Assembly: GCA_015055865.1 (NCBI GenBank)
Contig: SVHK01000019.1
Span: 1-32,732, forward strand
DNA: 32,732 bases
Source of the DNA: Clostridiales bacterium
Lineage (GTDB): Bacteria > Bacillota > Clostridia > Christensenellales > Borkfalkiaceae
Direction of reading: 5' to 3'
Numbering within the stretch: position 1 is the stretch's first letter; every line of letters begins with the position of its first letter. Under the pieces are notes generated by a model that did not search any database, was not told the DNA's origin, and saw only the letters and a program-made list of their open reading frames with translations. Positions 1-7,863 of this stretch are shown piece by piece. Made by a program: the position numbers and the translations under genes.

Positions 1-1
1 T

Positions 2-1471
2 TCGGGGGTATACATCGACCCCCACGAAATCTGCAACGTTTTAGGTTTAGACGGCGTAAAATATATGCTTGAAGATTCGAAACGTACGCCGTTAAAAACG
101 ATGCTTACCACCCCTTCCTGCGTACCTGCCGTACCCGGTTTTGAAGACACGGGCTCAAAAATCGATCCCGAAGACGTTGCCGAAACGATGACTTGGGACG
201 AATGCGTAGGCTTGGGCGAAATGATGAATTTCCCTGGTATTTTATACTCCAATCCCCACACGCACGGAATCGTCGGCGAAACGCTTAAAGCCGGCAAAAT
301 CGCTACGGGGCATTATTCCTTACCCGAAAACGACCAAGGCTTAAACGGGTATATCGCGTCAGGCGTTAGATGTTGCCACGAATCAACGCGAGCGGAAGAC
401 GCACTTGCGAAAATGCGAATGGGTATGTACGCCCTGCTCCGGGAAGGGTCGGCTTGGCACGATTTAAAAGAAGTCGCGCACGCTATTACCGACCGTACCG
501 TAGATAGTCGTTTCGCCTGTCTTATTTCCGACGATACCCACCCCCATACCTTGCAAGGTTACGGGCATTTAGACTATATCGTAAAACGCGCGATTGAAGA
601 AGGTATCGACCCCGTAACCGCTATTCAAATGGTTACCATCAATCCCGCGCAATGTTTCCAACTCGACCACGAACTCGGCTCTATCGCGCCGTCAAAATGC
701 GCGGACATGGTGCTTATCGACGACTTAAATACCTGCCACGTTACGAGCGTATTCATCGACGGGGAACTCGTTGCAAAAGACGGCAAACTCGTCAAGGAGT
801 TCGCGCCTTACGTCTACCCCGAAAAAGCAACCAAATCGGTACGGTTAAACCCCGTAACGACAAAAGATTTCGCGATTAAAACAACCGAACCGAACGGCAA
901 AACTTTAAAGGTACGCGTAGCGGAAATTATTCCGGCGAGAGTGGGTACGTTCGAACGAATCGAAGAGATGCAAGTCGTCGACGGCGAACTTAAAGCCGAC
1001 CCGACGAAAGATATTTTAAAAGTTGCGGTATTCGAACGCCATCACCGTACGGGTACGGTCGGTTACGGATTCGTAAAAGGATTCTCTATTCAATGCGGAG
1101 CGCTCGCGCAAACGGTTGCGCACGACGCGCACAACCTACTCGTCATCGGCACGAACGACGAAGATATGGCTCTCGCCGCAAACGCGTTAATCGAATGCGG
1201 AGGGGGTATGGTCGCCGTTCAAAACGGTAAGATTTTAGGCAAAGTCGCTTTGCCGATCGCGGGACTTATGAGCGATAAACCGCTTGAAGTGATGAGCGCA
1301 GAAATTGAAAAAGTCGAAAAGGCTTGGGTGGATATGGGTTGCGCCATTCCCTCGCCGTTTATGACGATGGCGTTAATTCCTTTGGCTTGCCTGCCCGAAC
1401 TTCGCATTACCAACCGCGGTCTGGTTGATTGTAGAACGTTCAACTTCGTTGACCTTATCGTAAAAGAATAA
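2..1471 (+). CDS. ade: Adenine deaminase, 5'-truncated by the window edge
   Basis: The reading frame is open from the first bases of the window, so the gene starts upstream; the first in-frame ATG (base 65) is internal. About 489 codons are present of the roughly 575-590 usual in the family. The enzyme deaminates adenine to hypoxanthine and ammonia in purine salvage. Seen here: the VYIDPHEICNVLG stretch at the very start (family form: DPHEIANVxG), a GHY...LNGYIASG segment, the ISDDTHP motif near bases 526-550 with the expected catalytic Asp, the IAPSKCADMVLIDDL end of the amidohydrolase barrel, and a C-terminal adenine deaminase domain ending in FVDLIVKE. The N-terminal HxH metal ligands would lie outside the window. 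The usual GHA is GHY here, so a divergent AdeC/YerA-type paralogue with another purine-like substrate is possible. A lipoprotein gene follows 17 bp downstream and is probably co-transcribed. Confidence 0.88.
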   Translation, partial: SGVYIDPHEICNVLGLDGVKYMLEDSKRTPLKTMLTTPSCVPAVPGFEDTGSKIDPEDVAETMTWDECVGLGEMMNFPGILYSNPHTHGIVGETLKAGKIATGHYSLPENDQGLNGYIASGVRCCHESTRAEDALAKMRMGMYALLREGSAWHDLKEVAHAITDRTVDSRFACLISDDTHPHTLQGYGHLDYIVKRAIEEGIDPVTAIQMVTINPAQCFQLDHELGSIAPSKCADMVLIDDLNTCHVTSVFIDGELVAKDGKLVKEFAPYVYPEKATKSVRLNPVTTKDFAIKTTEPNGKTLKVRVAEIIPARVGTFERIEEMQVVDGELKADPTKDILKVAVFERHHRTGTVGYGFVKGFSIQCGALAQTVAHDAHNLLVIGTNDEDMALAANALIECGGGMVAVQNGKILGKVALPIAGLMSDKPLEVMSAEIEKVEKAWVDMGCAIPSPFMTMALIPLACLPELRITNRGLVDCRTFNFVDLIVKE

Positions 1472-1488
1472 TTAAAAGGAGAAAACTT

Positions 1489-2460
1489 ATGAAACTTAAA
1501 AAATTATTGTTATCCACTTTATCTCTCTGCTTATGCTTTAGCGCAACTTTCGTAACCGCTTGCGACGACTTCAGTTTCAACTCAATCGTTGAAAAAGTAC
1601 AATCGATTTTCGTTGCCGAACCGGAAACCGAAGAAGAGGACGATGAAACCAATCCCACGCCTCCTCCCGCTATGAATCCGTCGACCAACGTACAAGAATT
1701 GCTCGAAGGTCAATCCGGCACGGTTACTATCACCGCCGACACGCGCGGATTCGTAATAGAAACCGTCAATTACGGGGAATTAACTGCAATTGGCGAACTC
1801 GGTTTAGCCGAAGCGATTGTTGACGGTGGAGAAGGAAAAAGCATCGTAACCGTAACGGGTGGTGGCGCAGGCGCAATCGCACCGATTACCAGAGCAAAAC
1901 TTACCTTTAAAAATCTCATATTCAAGAATCAAACAGACGAATATAGCCGTGATTATTATTTCCCCGAATATCTTGAATTCGGCGGCGAAATCATTTTCGA
2001 AAACTGCGAATTTGATTGCCACGTATTCCTTTGTAAAAGCGCAAACGTTGAGTTCAAAAACTGCTTGTTCAATTCCGCAAATTCACTCCGTTACGGTGCT
2101 TGGGTGTGCGACGGTAGCGCAAAATTCATCAACTGCGAATTTACCGGTTACCGCGGATTAAAAATTCACGAAGACAGTCACGGACACGGCAATCACGTTA
2201 CAAACGTTCTAATCGACGGCTGTACTTTCTCGAATTTACATAGCAAACCCGGTATCGCCATCGGCGATATTCACGTTAAGCCCTCCGAAACGATTATCAC
2301 CGTTAAAAACTCGCAATTTAACGGTTGTCAACCAATCGCAAGCGATGCAAAAGAAGGCTATAACGGTTTATATGAAAAGGATTACGCCACGGTGGCTCAA
2401 GACGGATTCGTCTTTAATTGGCGTGACCTTGGAAACTCCGTTGACGGTCAACCCGTTTAA
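1489..2460 (+). CDS. Secreted lipoprotein with right-handed beta-helix repeats
   Basis: 323 residues. The N-terminus has a lysine-rich start, a hydrophobic core and a lipobox (VTAC, Cys25), so it should be a lipoprotein anchored outside the membrane. An acidic, proline-rich linker (about residues 45-65: EEEDDE, TPPPA) follows. The rest carries repeating short strands with an F-x-N-C-x-F-like rung pattern: IIFENCEFD, VEFKNCLFN, AKFINCEFT, VLIDGCTFS, ITVKNSQFN. This is typical of pectin-lyase-like parallel beta-helices. No catalytic signature was recognised, so binding or surface display is as likely as a carbohydrate lyase. The start is well fixed by AAAAGGAG at 1474-1481. It lies 17 bp after the adenine deaminase stop and ends before a strong bidirectional terminator. 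A link to purine metabolism is not evident. Confidence 0.8.
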   Translation: MKLKKLLLSTLSLCLCFSATFVTACDDFSFNSIVEKVQSIFVAEPETEEEDDETNPTPPPAMNPSTNVQELLEGQSGTVTITADTRGFVIETVNYGELTAIGELGLAEAIVDGGEGKSIVTVTGGGAGAIAPITRAKLTFKNLIFKNQTDEYSRDYYFPEYLEFGGEIIFENCEFDCHVFLCKSANVEFKNCLFNSANSLRYGAWVCDGSAKFINCEFTGYRGLKIHEDSHGHGNHVTNVLIDGCTFSNLHSKPGIAIGDIHVKPSETIITVKNSQFNGCQPIASDAKEGYNGLYEKDYATVAQDGFVFNWRDLGNSVDGQPV

Positions 2461-2511
2461 AACCAACGCCAGTACGTCTATTAAGTCCTCCCTTTAATAA
2501 AAGTTACACAT

Positions 2512-2555
2512 AAAAACACGCTACGTTTCACTTTCGCGAATCATAGCGTGTTTTT
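2512..2555. terminator. Bidirectional rho-independent terminator
   Basis: A perfect 12-bp inverted repeat (AAAAACACGCTA at 2512-2523, TAGCGTGTTTTT at 2544-2555) with a 20-nt loop. The arms give U-tracts on both strands, so it can end the adenine deaminase-lipoprotein transcript from the left and the citrate synthase-aconitase-IDH transcript from the right. The isocitrate dehydrogenase stop codon is only 3 bp away. Confidence 0.85.
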
Positions 2556-2558
2556 CTT

Positions 2559-3725
2559 TTACAACTTCTTCAAGGTAGCCATTACGTAATCGCCGAACTC
2601 GTCGCACGTCGCGCCCGTATCTCTACCCGTAATAACGAATTTCTTTTCTTCGAACGAGCAAATATCAAGCGCACGTTCCAATTTATCCGCCCTATCCTGC
2701 AATCCGATATGCGAGAGCAACATAACGCAAGCTCTCAGCATCGAACACGGGTCGGCGTATTGCGCCCTACCCTCCGTTACCATTCTCGGCGCAGAGCCGT
2801 GAATCGCTTCAAACATTGCGTATTTTTTACCGATATTCGCGCATCCCGCCGTACCGACTCCGCCTTGGAATTCCGCCGCCTCGTCGGAGATAATATCGCC
2901 GTAAAGATTGGGCAACAACAACACTTTAAAATCCCGACGGCGTTTCTTATCAACAAGCTTTGCCGTCATAATATCCGCATACCATTCGTCCGTTAAAATT
3001 TCGGGATATTGGTCGGCAACCTTATGACAATCTTCCAAGAAATTCCCATCCGTCGTTTTTATTACGTTCGCTTTTGTAACGAGCGATACCCGTTCCAATT
3101 TATTCTTTCTTGCATAATCGTAAGCCAATCTTGCAATTCTATCCGAGCCTTGCTTAGTCGTAATCGTAAAATCCACGGCAAGGTCGGGGGTAACGTTAAA
3201 GCCAGACGAGCCGACTGCGTACCCCCCTTCGGTGTTTTCCCTAAAAATCGTCCAATTTATCCCTTCTTCGGGGACTTTGACGGGACGAATATTCGCAAAC
3301 AAATCCAACGCTTTTCTCATCGCTACGTTCGCGGATTCAATATTCGGCATACCGCTACCTTTTTGGGGCGTCGTCGTCGGACCTTTCAAAATAATATGAC
3401 AAGATTTCAACGATTGCATTACGTCGTCGGGAATCGCTTTCCCTTTGGCGATTCTGTTTTCAATCGTCAAGCCTTCGATATCGATAAACTCCACTTTTCC
3501 TTGTTCGACTTTATCCGCCAAAACGAACTCTAGCACCCTACGCGCCTGCGCCGTAATCGTAGGACCGATACCGTCGCCACCGCAAACGCCGATTTTAACG
3601 ACGTCCAATTTTCCGTAATCGACGAAATCGCCTTGTTCTTTCATATTCTCAACCCTGTCGAGTTGTTCTTCCAAAATTTTACGGAACTTTTGACAAGCAA
3701 GCTCCAACTCTTTTTCGTTAGCCAT
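2559..3725 (-). CDS. icd: Isocitrate dehydrogenase (isocitrate/isopropylmalate family)
   Basis: 388 residues from the ATG chosen here. It converts isocitrate to 2-oxoglutarate and CO2 with reduction of NAD(P). Family signatures: GGDGIGP near the N-terminus, the ANIRPVK and FRENTEGGYAVG substrate-binding segments, the LLPNLYGDIISDEAA metal-binding region and the FEAIHGSAPRM cofactor loop. The loop residue often Asp in NAD-specific forms is Arg here, so cofactor preference cannot be read off. Position as last gene of a citrate synthase-aconitase operon argues for isocitrate rather than isopropylmalate as substrate. An ATG 15 bp upstream (3740) is in frame, but the best ribosome binding site, GGAGAG, lies between the two ATGs and is correctly placed only for the one at 3725. 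The gap from the aconitase stop is 19 bp. Confidence 0.9.
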   Translation of the reverse strand: MANEKELELACQKFRKILEEQLDRVENMKEQGDFVDYGKLDVVKIGVCGGDGIGPTITAQARRVLEFVLADKVEQGKVEFIDIEGLTIENRIAKGKAIPDDVMQSLKSCHIILKGPTTTPQKGSGMPNIESANVAMRKALDLFANIRPVKVPEEGINWTIFRENTEGGYAVGSSGFNVTPDLAVDFTITTKQGSDRIARLAYDYARKNKLERVSLVTKANVIKTTDGNFLEDCHKVADQYPEILTDEWYADIMTAKLVDKKRRRDFKVLLLPNLYGDIISDEAAEFQGGVGTAGCANIGKKYAMFEAIHGSAPRMVTEGRAQYADPCSMLRACVMLLSHIGLQDRADKLERALDICSFEEKKFVITGRDTGATCDEFGDYVMATLKKL

Positions 3726-3744
3726 TTTATTTCTCTCCATAAAA

Positions 3745-5679
3745 TTACGCGTTATTTTTCGTATAATTCAACAATCCGCCGACAAGCAAAATATCCCGTT
3801 GTCGCTTCGTGAAATTCAACTTCAATTCCGCAGTCTGACCCGTAGTCGTATTCCCGAGCGTTACCTTCTCTTTCGTTCGCACGGCGTTAGCAAAATCGAC
3901 GATTTCTATCCCGTCGCCTTCCGCAAATTTATCGTAGTCGGTTTCGTTTACAAACGTCATCGGTACGATACCGAAATTAATCAAATTCGCGATATGAATC
4001 CGCGCAAAACTTTTTGCAACGACTGCTTTGACGCCCAAGTACGACGGTACGAGCGCGGCGTGCTCTCGCGACGAGCCTTGCCCGTAATTTACCCCACCTA
4101 TAATTACGCTATCGCCAAGCCGTTTTGCCCGTTCGGGGAACTCCTTGTCGCAAACGGTAAAGCAAAACTCGGAAAGCTTCGGCACGTTCGAACGGTAGGG
4201 CAAGACCTTCGTACCCGCAGGCATAATATGGTCGGTCGTAATATCGTCCCCAACCTTTAACGCTATCGTCGTTTTTAAATCCCTATCAATCGGTTTTCCA
4301 ACGGGAATAGGCTTTATATTCGGACCGCGTTGAACGCATACCTGTTTCGCTTCTTTCCCGTCTTGAGCAGGCATCTCAATCATATTATCGTTAATTAAAT
4401 ACTGCTCGGGCAACTCAAGTTTTGGCGCAACGCCAAGCTTGGTCGGGTTGGTAAATACGCCCGTAAGCGCGCTTGCCGCCGCCGTTTCAGGCGACACCAA
4501 ATACACGTTTGCGTCCGCCGTACCACTGCGCGCCAAGAAATTGCGGTTGAACGTTCTCAAACTCACGCCCGCAGATTGAGGCGAAAATCCCATACCGATA
4601 CAAGGTCCGCACGCGCATTCCAAAATTCTCGCGCCTGCCGAAATCAAATCCGCCAACGCTCCGCACTCTGCAAGCATCGTATAGACTTGTTTTGAACCGG
4701 GCGATACGGACAAACTTACGTCTGGATGTATCGTCTTGCCTTTCAAAATTTCCGCCACAGCCAATAAATCTTGCATCGAAGAATTGGTACAAGACCCGAT
4801 GCAAACTTGATTAATTGCAAGCCCCGAAAGTTCGGACACCGTTTTGACGTTATCCGGACTATGCGGACAAGCCGCCAAAGGCACAAGCGTTGTCAAATCC
4901 AACGTATATTCGGCGTCGTATTTTGCATCCGAATCGGCAGAAAGTTCGATAAAATCTTCCGCTCTATCTTGCGCTTTCAAGAATTTTAAAGTCACTTCGT
5001 CGGAAGGAAAAATCGAAGTCGTCGCCCCCAATTCAGCGCCCATATTCGTAATCGTAGCACGTTGAGGAACGGAAAGAGATTTAACCCCTTCTCCGCCGTA
5101 TTCGATAATCGCGCCCACGCCACCCTTGACAGTCAATTTTTTCAAAACCGCTAAAATGACGTCTTTCGCGCCGACGAAATCGGGCAATTTCCCCGTTAAA
5201 TTGATGCGTATCATTTTAGGCATAGTCAAGTAATACGCGCCACCGCCCATCGCAACGGCAACGTCTAACCCGCCTGCGCCCATCGCCAACATACCGATAC
5301 CGCCTGCCGTCGGCGTATGACTATCCGACCCGACTAACGTTTTACCGGGACGAGAAAAACGTTCCAAATGCACCTGATGGCAAATCCCGTTACCAGGTCG
5401 AGAAAAGCGAATCCCGTGCTTTTTCGCAACCGTTTGAATATATCTATGATCGTCGGCGTTTTCAAACCCCGCCTGCAAGGTGTTATGGTCGATATACGCA
5501 ACGGAAAGCTCGGTTTTTACCCGTTCAATCCCCATCGCTTCGAACTGCAAATACGCCATCGTACCCGTCGCGTCCTGCGTCAAAGTCTGGTCGATTTTCA
5601 ACGCAATTTCGCTACCGGGCGTCAAATCCCCGACAACCAGATGGTCTTTTATAATTTTTTGAGCTATCGTATAACCCAT
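3745..5679 (-). CDS. acnA: Aconitate hydratase, short (about 640-residue) bacterial type
   Basis: 644 residues; it isomerises citrate to isocitrate through cis-aconitate using a [4Fe-4S] cluster. The three cluster cysteines are visible: Cys297 in CIGSCTNSS, and Cys357 and Cys360 in CACGPCIG. The GSDSHTPTAGG active-site segment is at 118-127, and the swivel-domain motif GQGSSREHAA is at 533-542. At 644 residues it is much shorter than AcnA/IRP-type enzymes (about 900) and matches the compact putative aconitase class described from Aquifex and many anaerobes. It follows the citrate synthase gene by 13 bp and precedes isocitrate dehydrogenase by 19 bp, all on one strand. The start is supported by AAGGAGAG 7-8 bp upstream. 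Homoaconitase or isopropylmalate isomerase is less likely because those are usually split or differently sized and the neighbours fit the citrate route. Confidence 0.92.
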   Translation of the reverse strand: MGYTIAQKIIKDHLVVGDLTPGSEIALKIDQTLTQDATGTMAYLQFEAMGIERVKTELSVAYIDHNTLQAGFENADDHRYIQTVAKKHGIRFSRPGNGICHQVHLERFSRPGKTLVGSDSHTPTAGGIGMLAMGAGGLDVAVAMGGGAYYLTMPKMIRINLTGKLPDFVGAKDVILAVLKKLTVKGGVGAIIEYGGEGVKSLSVPQRATITNMGAELGATTSIFPSDEVTLKFLKAQDRAEDFIELSADSDAKYDAEYTLDLTTLVPLAACPHSPDNVKTVSELSGLAINQVCIGSCTNSSMQDLLAVAEILKGKTIHPDVSLSVSPGSKQVYTMLAECGALADLISAGARILECACGPCIGMGFSPQSAGVSLRTFNRNFLARSGTADANVYLVSPETAAASALTGVFTNPTKLGVAPKLELPEQYLINDNMIEMPAQDGKEAKQVCVQRGPNIKPIPVGKPIDRDLKTTIALKVGDDITTDHIMPAGTKVLPYRSNVPKLSEFCFTVCDKEFPERAKRLGDSVIIGGVNYGQGSSREHAALVPSYLGVKAVVAKSFARIHIANLINFGIVPMTFVNETDYDKFAEGDGIEIVDFANAVRTKEKVTLGNTTTGQTAELKLNFTKRQRDILLVGGLLNYTKNNA

Positions 5680-5692
5680 TTTCGTGCTCTCC

Positions 5693-7066
5693 TTAAAACC
5701 CTCCGCAACGCTCGTCTTGTTTCAATTCTAAAACGAGCGACTCTATTTCGCTAACACTCAAATCGGTCGTTCTACCGTCCGCGTAAATAGCGTCTATTCT
5801 ATTTTTCATTTCTTGCACCAACCAATCTTGCTTGGTAAATTCTTTCATTGGTTTATAACGTGCGTTCAACCAATAACAAATTCCAGCCAAACCGGAAGTA
5901 TTCGAAATGGAAACGGACGCTGGCCTATTTAAAAGTTTGCCCGTATCGAAAATATTATAAATTTCGACGTCTTTCATCATTCCGTCCGCGTGCACACCGG
6001 CGCGGGTAACGTTAAACGAGCTTCCTACGAACGGCGTCATCGGCGGTATTTCATACCCGATTTCTTTTTTATAATACTCCGCAATCTCCGTAATCACGGT
6101 CGGGTCCATACCGTCCAAGCTACCGCGTATAGACGCGTATTGCATTACCATACCTTCAAGCGGTACGTTACCCGTTCTCTCGCCAATTCCGAGCAAAGAA
6201 CAGTTGACCGCCGACGCGCCGTAAAGCCAAGCGGTAACGGCGTTCGCTACGCCCATATAGAAATCGTTATGCCCGTGCCATTCAAGCATTTCGCTCGTAA
6301 CGTCGGAATAATGATGCAACCCGTAAATAATCCCGGGAACGCTTCTGGGGGGCGACGCGCCGGGGAACGGTACGCCGTAACCCATCGTATCGCACATTCT
6401 TATTTTAACGGGAATTTTCGCCTTTTGCGACAACTCCGTAAGTTCGTTTACGAACGGAACGACGAACCCGTAAAAATCCGCGCGCGTAATATCTTCCAAA
6501 TGACATCTGGGACTAATCCCCGCGTCAAACGCGTCTTTTACTACGCCCAAATAATGATCGAACGCCTGTTTACGGCTCATTTTCAATTTTTTGAAAATAT
6601 GATAATCGGAACAACTAACGAGTATCCCCGTTTCTTTAATCCCAATATCGTGCACGAGTGCAAAGTCCTCTTTTTTGGCGCGAATCCAAGTGGTAATTTC
6701 AGGGAATTTATACCCAAGCGCCATACATTCTTCTATCGCCTGCCTGTCCTTTTGCGTATAGACGAAAAATTCGCTTTGACGGATTAACCCGTTTTTGCCA
6801 CCCAAGCGCGCGAGCATTTTGTATAAATCTACGATTTGCTTAACCGTATAAGGCGCGCGCGATTGTTGTCCGTCGCGAAACGTCGTATCCGTCATCCAAA
6901 TATCTTCAGGCATATCGAGCGGTACTCGACGATGGTTAAACGACAATTTCGGAACTTCGTCATACGGATAAATTTCCCGATATAAATTAGGCTCGCCTAC
7001 GTCTTGCAAACTATATTTATATTCTTCTTGCTCTAATAAATTACTGTGTTTATTCCTTTCTATCAT
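5693..7066 (-). CDS. Re-type citrate synthase (isopropylmalate/homocitrate synthase family)
   Basis: 457 residues of the DRE-TIM metallolyase family. Visible are TDTTFRDGQQ at 59-68 (catalytic Arg and metal-binding Asp), the metal-binding HGHND at 264-268, and GIGERTGN at 293-300. Family members condense acetyl-CoA with a 2-oxo acid; the length, the N-terminal extension of about 55 residues, and the downstream aconitase and isocitrate dehydrogenase genes match the Re-citrate synthase of Clostridium kluyveri and other anaerobes, which makes citrate from oxaloacetate and acetyl-CoA with stereochemistry opposite to the common enzyme. The substrate is inferred from context, since 2-isopropylmalate, homocitrate and citramalate synthases share the motifs. 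It is the first gene of the operon, behind a perfect consensus promoter; the SD (GGGAGAG) sits unusually close, 2 bp before the ATG. Confidence 0.85.
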   Translation of the reverse strand: MIERNKHSNLLEQEEYKYSLQDVGEPNLYREIYPYDEVPKLSFNHRRVPLDMPEDIWMTDTTFRDGQQSRAPYTVKQIVDLYKMLARLGGKNGLIRQSEFFVYTQKDRQAIEECMALGYKFPEITTWIRAKKEDFALVHDIGIKETGILVSCSDYHIFKKLKMSRKQAFDHYLGVVKDAFDAGISPRCHLEDITRADFYGFVVPFVNELTELSQKAKIPVKIRMCDTMGYGVPFPGASPPRSVPGIIYGLHHYSDVTSEMLEWHGHNDFYMGVANAVTAWLYGASAVNCSLLGIGERTGNVPLEGMVMQYASIRGSLDGMDPTVITEIAEYYKKEIGYEIPPMTPFVGSSFNVTRAGVHADGMMKDVEIYNIFDTGKLLNRPASVSISNTSGLAGICYWLNARYKPMKEFTKQDWLVQEMKNRIDAIYADGRTTDLSVSEIESLVLELKQDERCGGF

Positions 7067-7089
7067 AGCTCTCCCACTTTACCGTATTT

Positions 7090-7125
7090 TCGATTAAAGA
7101 TATTCGTTTAATCGATTTAATCGAT
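7090..7125. promoter_or_regulatory. Candidate operator: repeated TTTAATCGA boxes in the citrate operon leader
   Basis: Three copies of one 9-mer: TCGATTAAA at 7090-7098 (inverted), then TTTAATCGA at 7107-7115 and again at 7116-7124 (tandem). Within them 7111-7125 is a 7-bp palindrome around one central base (ATCGATT-T-AATCGAT). The boxes lie about 10-45 bp downstream of the predicted transcription start of the citrate synthase operon, where a repressor would block elongation. No regulator gene is in the window. Confidence 0.5.
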
Positions 7126-7141
7126 TTTGTTTATAAGTATG

Positions 7142-7170
7142 ATTATACATAAATTAGCAAGATTTGTCAA
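7142..7170 (-). promoter_or_regulatory. Sigma-A promoter of the citrate synthase-aconitase-IDH operon
   Basis: On the minus strand, TTGACA (7170-7165), a 17-bp spacer and TATAAT (7147-7142): a full consensus match. It lies 76 bp upstream of the citrate synthase ATG. Confidence 0.85.
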
Positions 7171-7214
7171 GGTTTTTTTCAAACTTTTTCTTGCTTTCGT
7201 CAAAGAAAAAAGAA

Positions 7215-7246
7215 AAACCGCTAAAAACGAGCATTTTCGACGGTTT
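7215..7246 (-). other. Terminator-like hairpin upstream of the citrate operon promoter
   Basis: AAACCG at 7215-7220 pairs with CGGTTT at 7241-7246, with an inner AAAA/TTTT pairing. Read on the minus strand it is followed by a U-rich stretch (TTCTTTTTTC). It could insulate the citrate operon from transcripts that read through from the addAB operon across the small convergent gene. Confidence 0.35.
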
Positions 7247-7312
7247 CTCTTAATTTTTTCGGTATATTTTATTTTATGATAAAAGCGTAAAATTTATGGG
7301 CAGGAGAAAACT

Positions 7313-7858
7313 ATGAGCTTTTTTCAAAAGGAAATCTACGTAAAACGCAAAAGAAAAGACGAGTACGTCTATGAAAAACGTGGAGTGTGTTTGGGCGTAT
7401 ATCTTTCCAAAAAAACGGGCGAAGTCAAATATTTATTTTGCGCGGTGGACGACGATAAATCGCTCGTCGTACCCGTCGGGGCGATTGAAGAATTTCTCGC
7501 TAATGGTATTTATTTAAAAAACTTACGCACCGCCCTACCCAATCAATGCGTAAGGCTTACGCCCTTTTTGCCCGTCTATTCAGTATTCGGCAAATACATG
7601 GGTAGGCTAAACGGATTTGAAACGGAAAATCTAACGATAACAAAACTTATCGTAGGCGAAGAAAAATACCCTTCTCTTTCCATATACGCCGTTTCCGACG
7701 CCTTGCTTTTAAACGTGCCCAATTACCCGATTGGGGAATGGTCGCAAGAAGAAGAAAGCAACGTTTCCAAAAAACTATTAAAAAGTAAAATCCGCGACGG
7801 CGCGCTGATTCGCTTTACTTTATCGCTTCCGCCCTTTAAAAACTATAACGACGCTTAA
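7313..7858 (+). CDS. Small PRC-barrel-like protein of unknown function
   Basis: 181 residues, no signal peptide or membrane segment. Two similar beta-rich halves can be seen: residues about 20-65 (GVCLGVYLSKKTGEVKYLF...VVPVGAIEEF) and about 85-130 (VYSVFGKYMGRLNGFE...LSIYAVSDALLL). The order G-x-x-hydrophobic-G-x-hydrophobic, then a strand, then an (A/S)-hydrophobic ending resembles tandem PRC-barrel domains, which occur in ribosome maturation and photosynthesis proteins and in small Firmicute proteins of unknown role. The assignment is by eye only. The start is supported by CAGGAG 7 bp before the ATG. It is a lone plus-strand gene whose end is 5 bp from the convergent end of the addAB operon, with no terminator between. 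No clear promoter was found. Confidence 0.7.
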   Translation: MSFFQKEIYVKRKRKDEYVYEKRGVCLGVYLSKKTGEVKYLFCAVDDDKSLVVPVGAIEEFLANGIYLKNLRTALPNQCVRLTPFLPVYSVFGKYMGRLNGFETENLTITKLIVGEEKYPSLSIYAVSDALLLNVPNYPIGEWSQEEESNVSKKLLKSKIRDGALIRFTLSLPPFKNYNDA

Positions 7859-7863
7859 ATCAA

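Noticed and set aside
3726-3740. Upstream ATG for isocitrate dehydrogenase (MERNK...)
   Set aside because: The SD GGAGAG is inside this extension and serves the ATG at 3725; no SD precedes the upstream ATG.
2559-5679. Leucine or lysine (homocitrate) pathway genes instead of a citrate operon
   Set aside because: Isopropylmalate isomerase is normally split into LeuC and LeuD, and the one-piece aconitase with swivel domain plus the IDH-type ENTEGGYAVG segment fit citrate metabolism better.
7250-7300. Sigma-A promoter for the PRC-barrel-like gene (TATGAT or TAAAAT boxes)
   Set aside because: No acceptable -35 at 16-18 bp for any -10 candidate.
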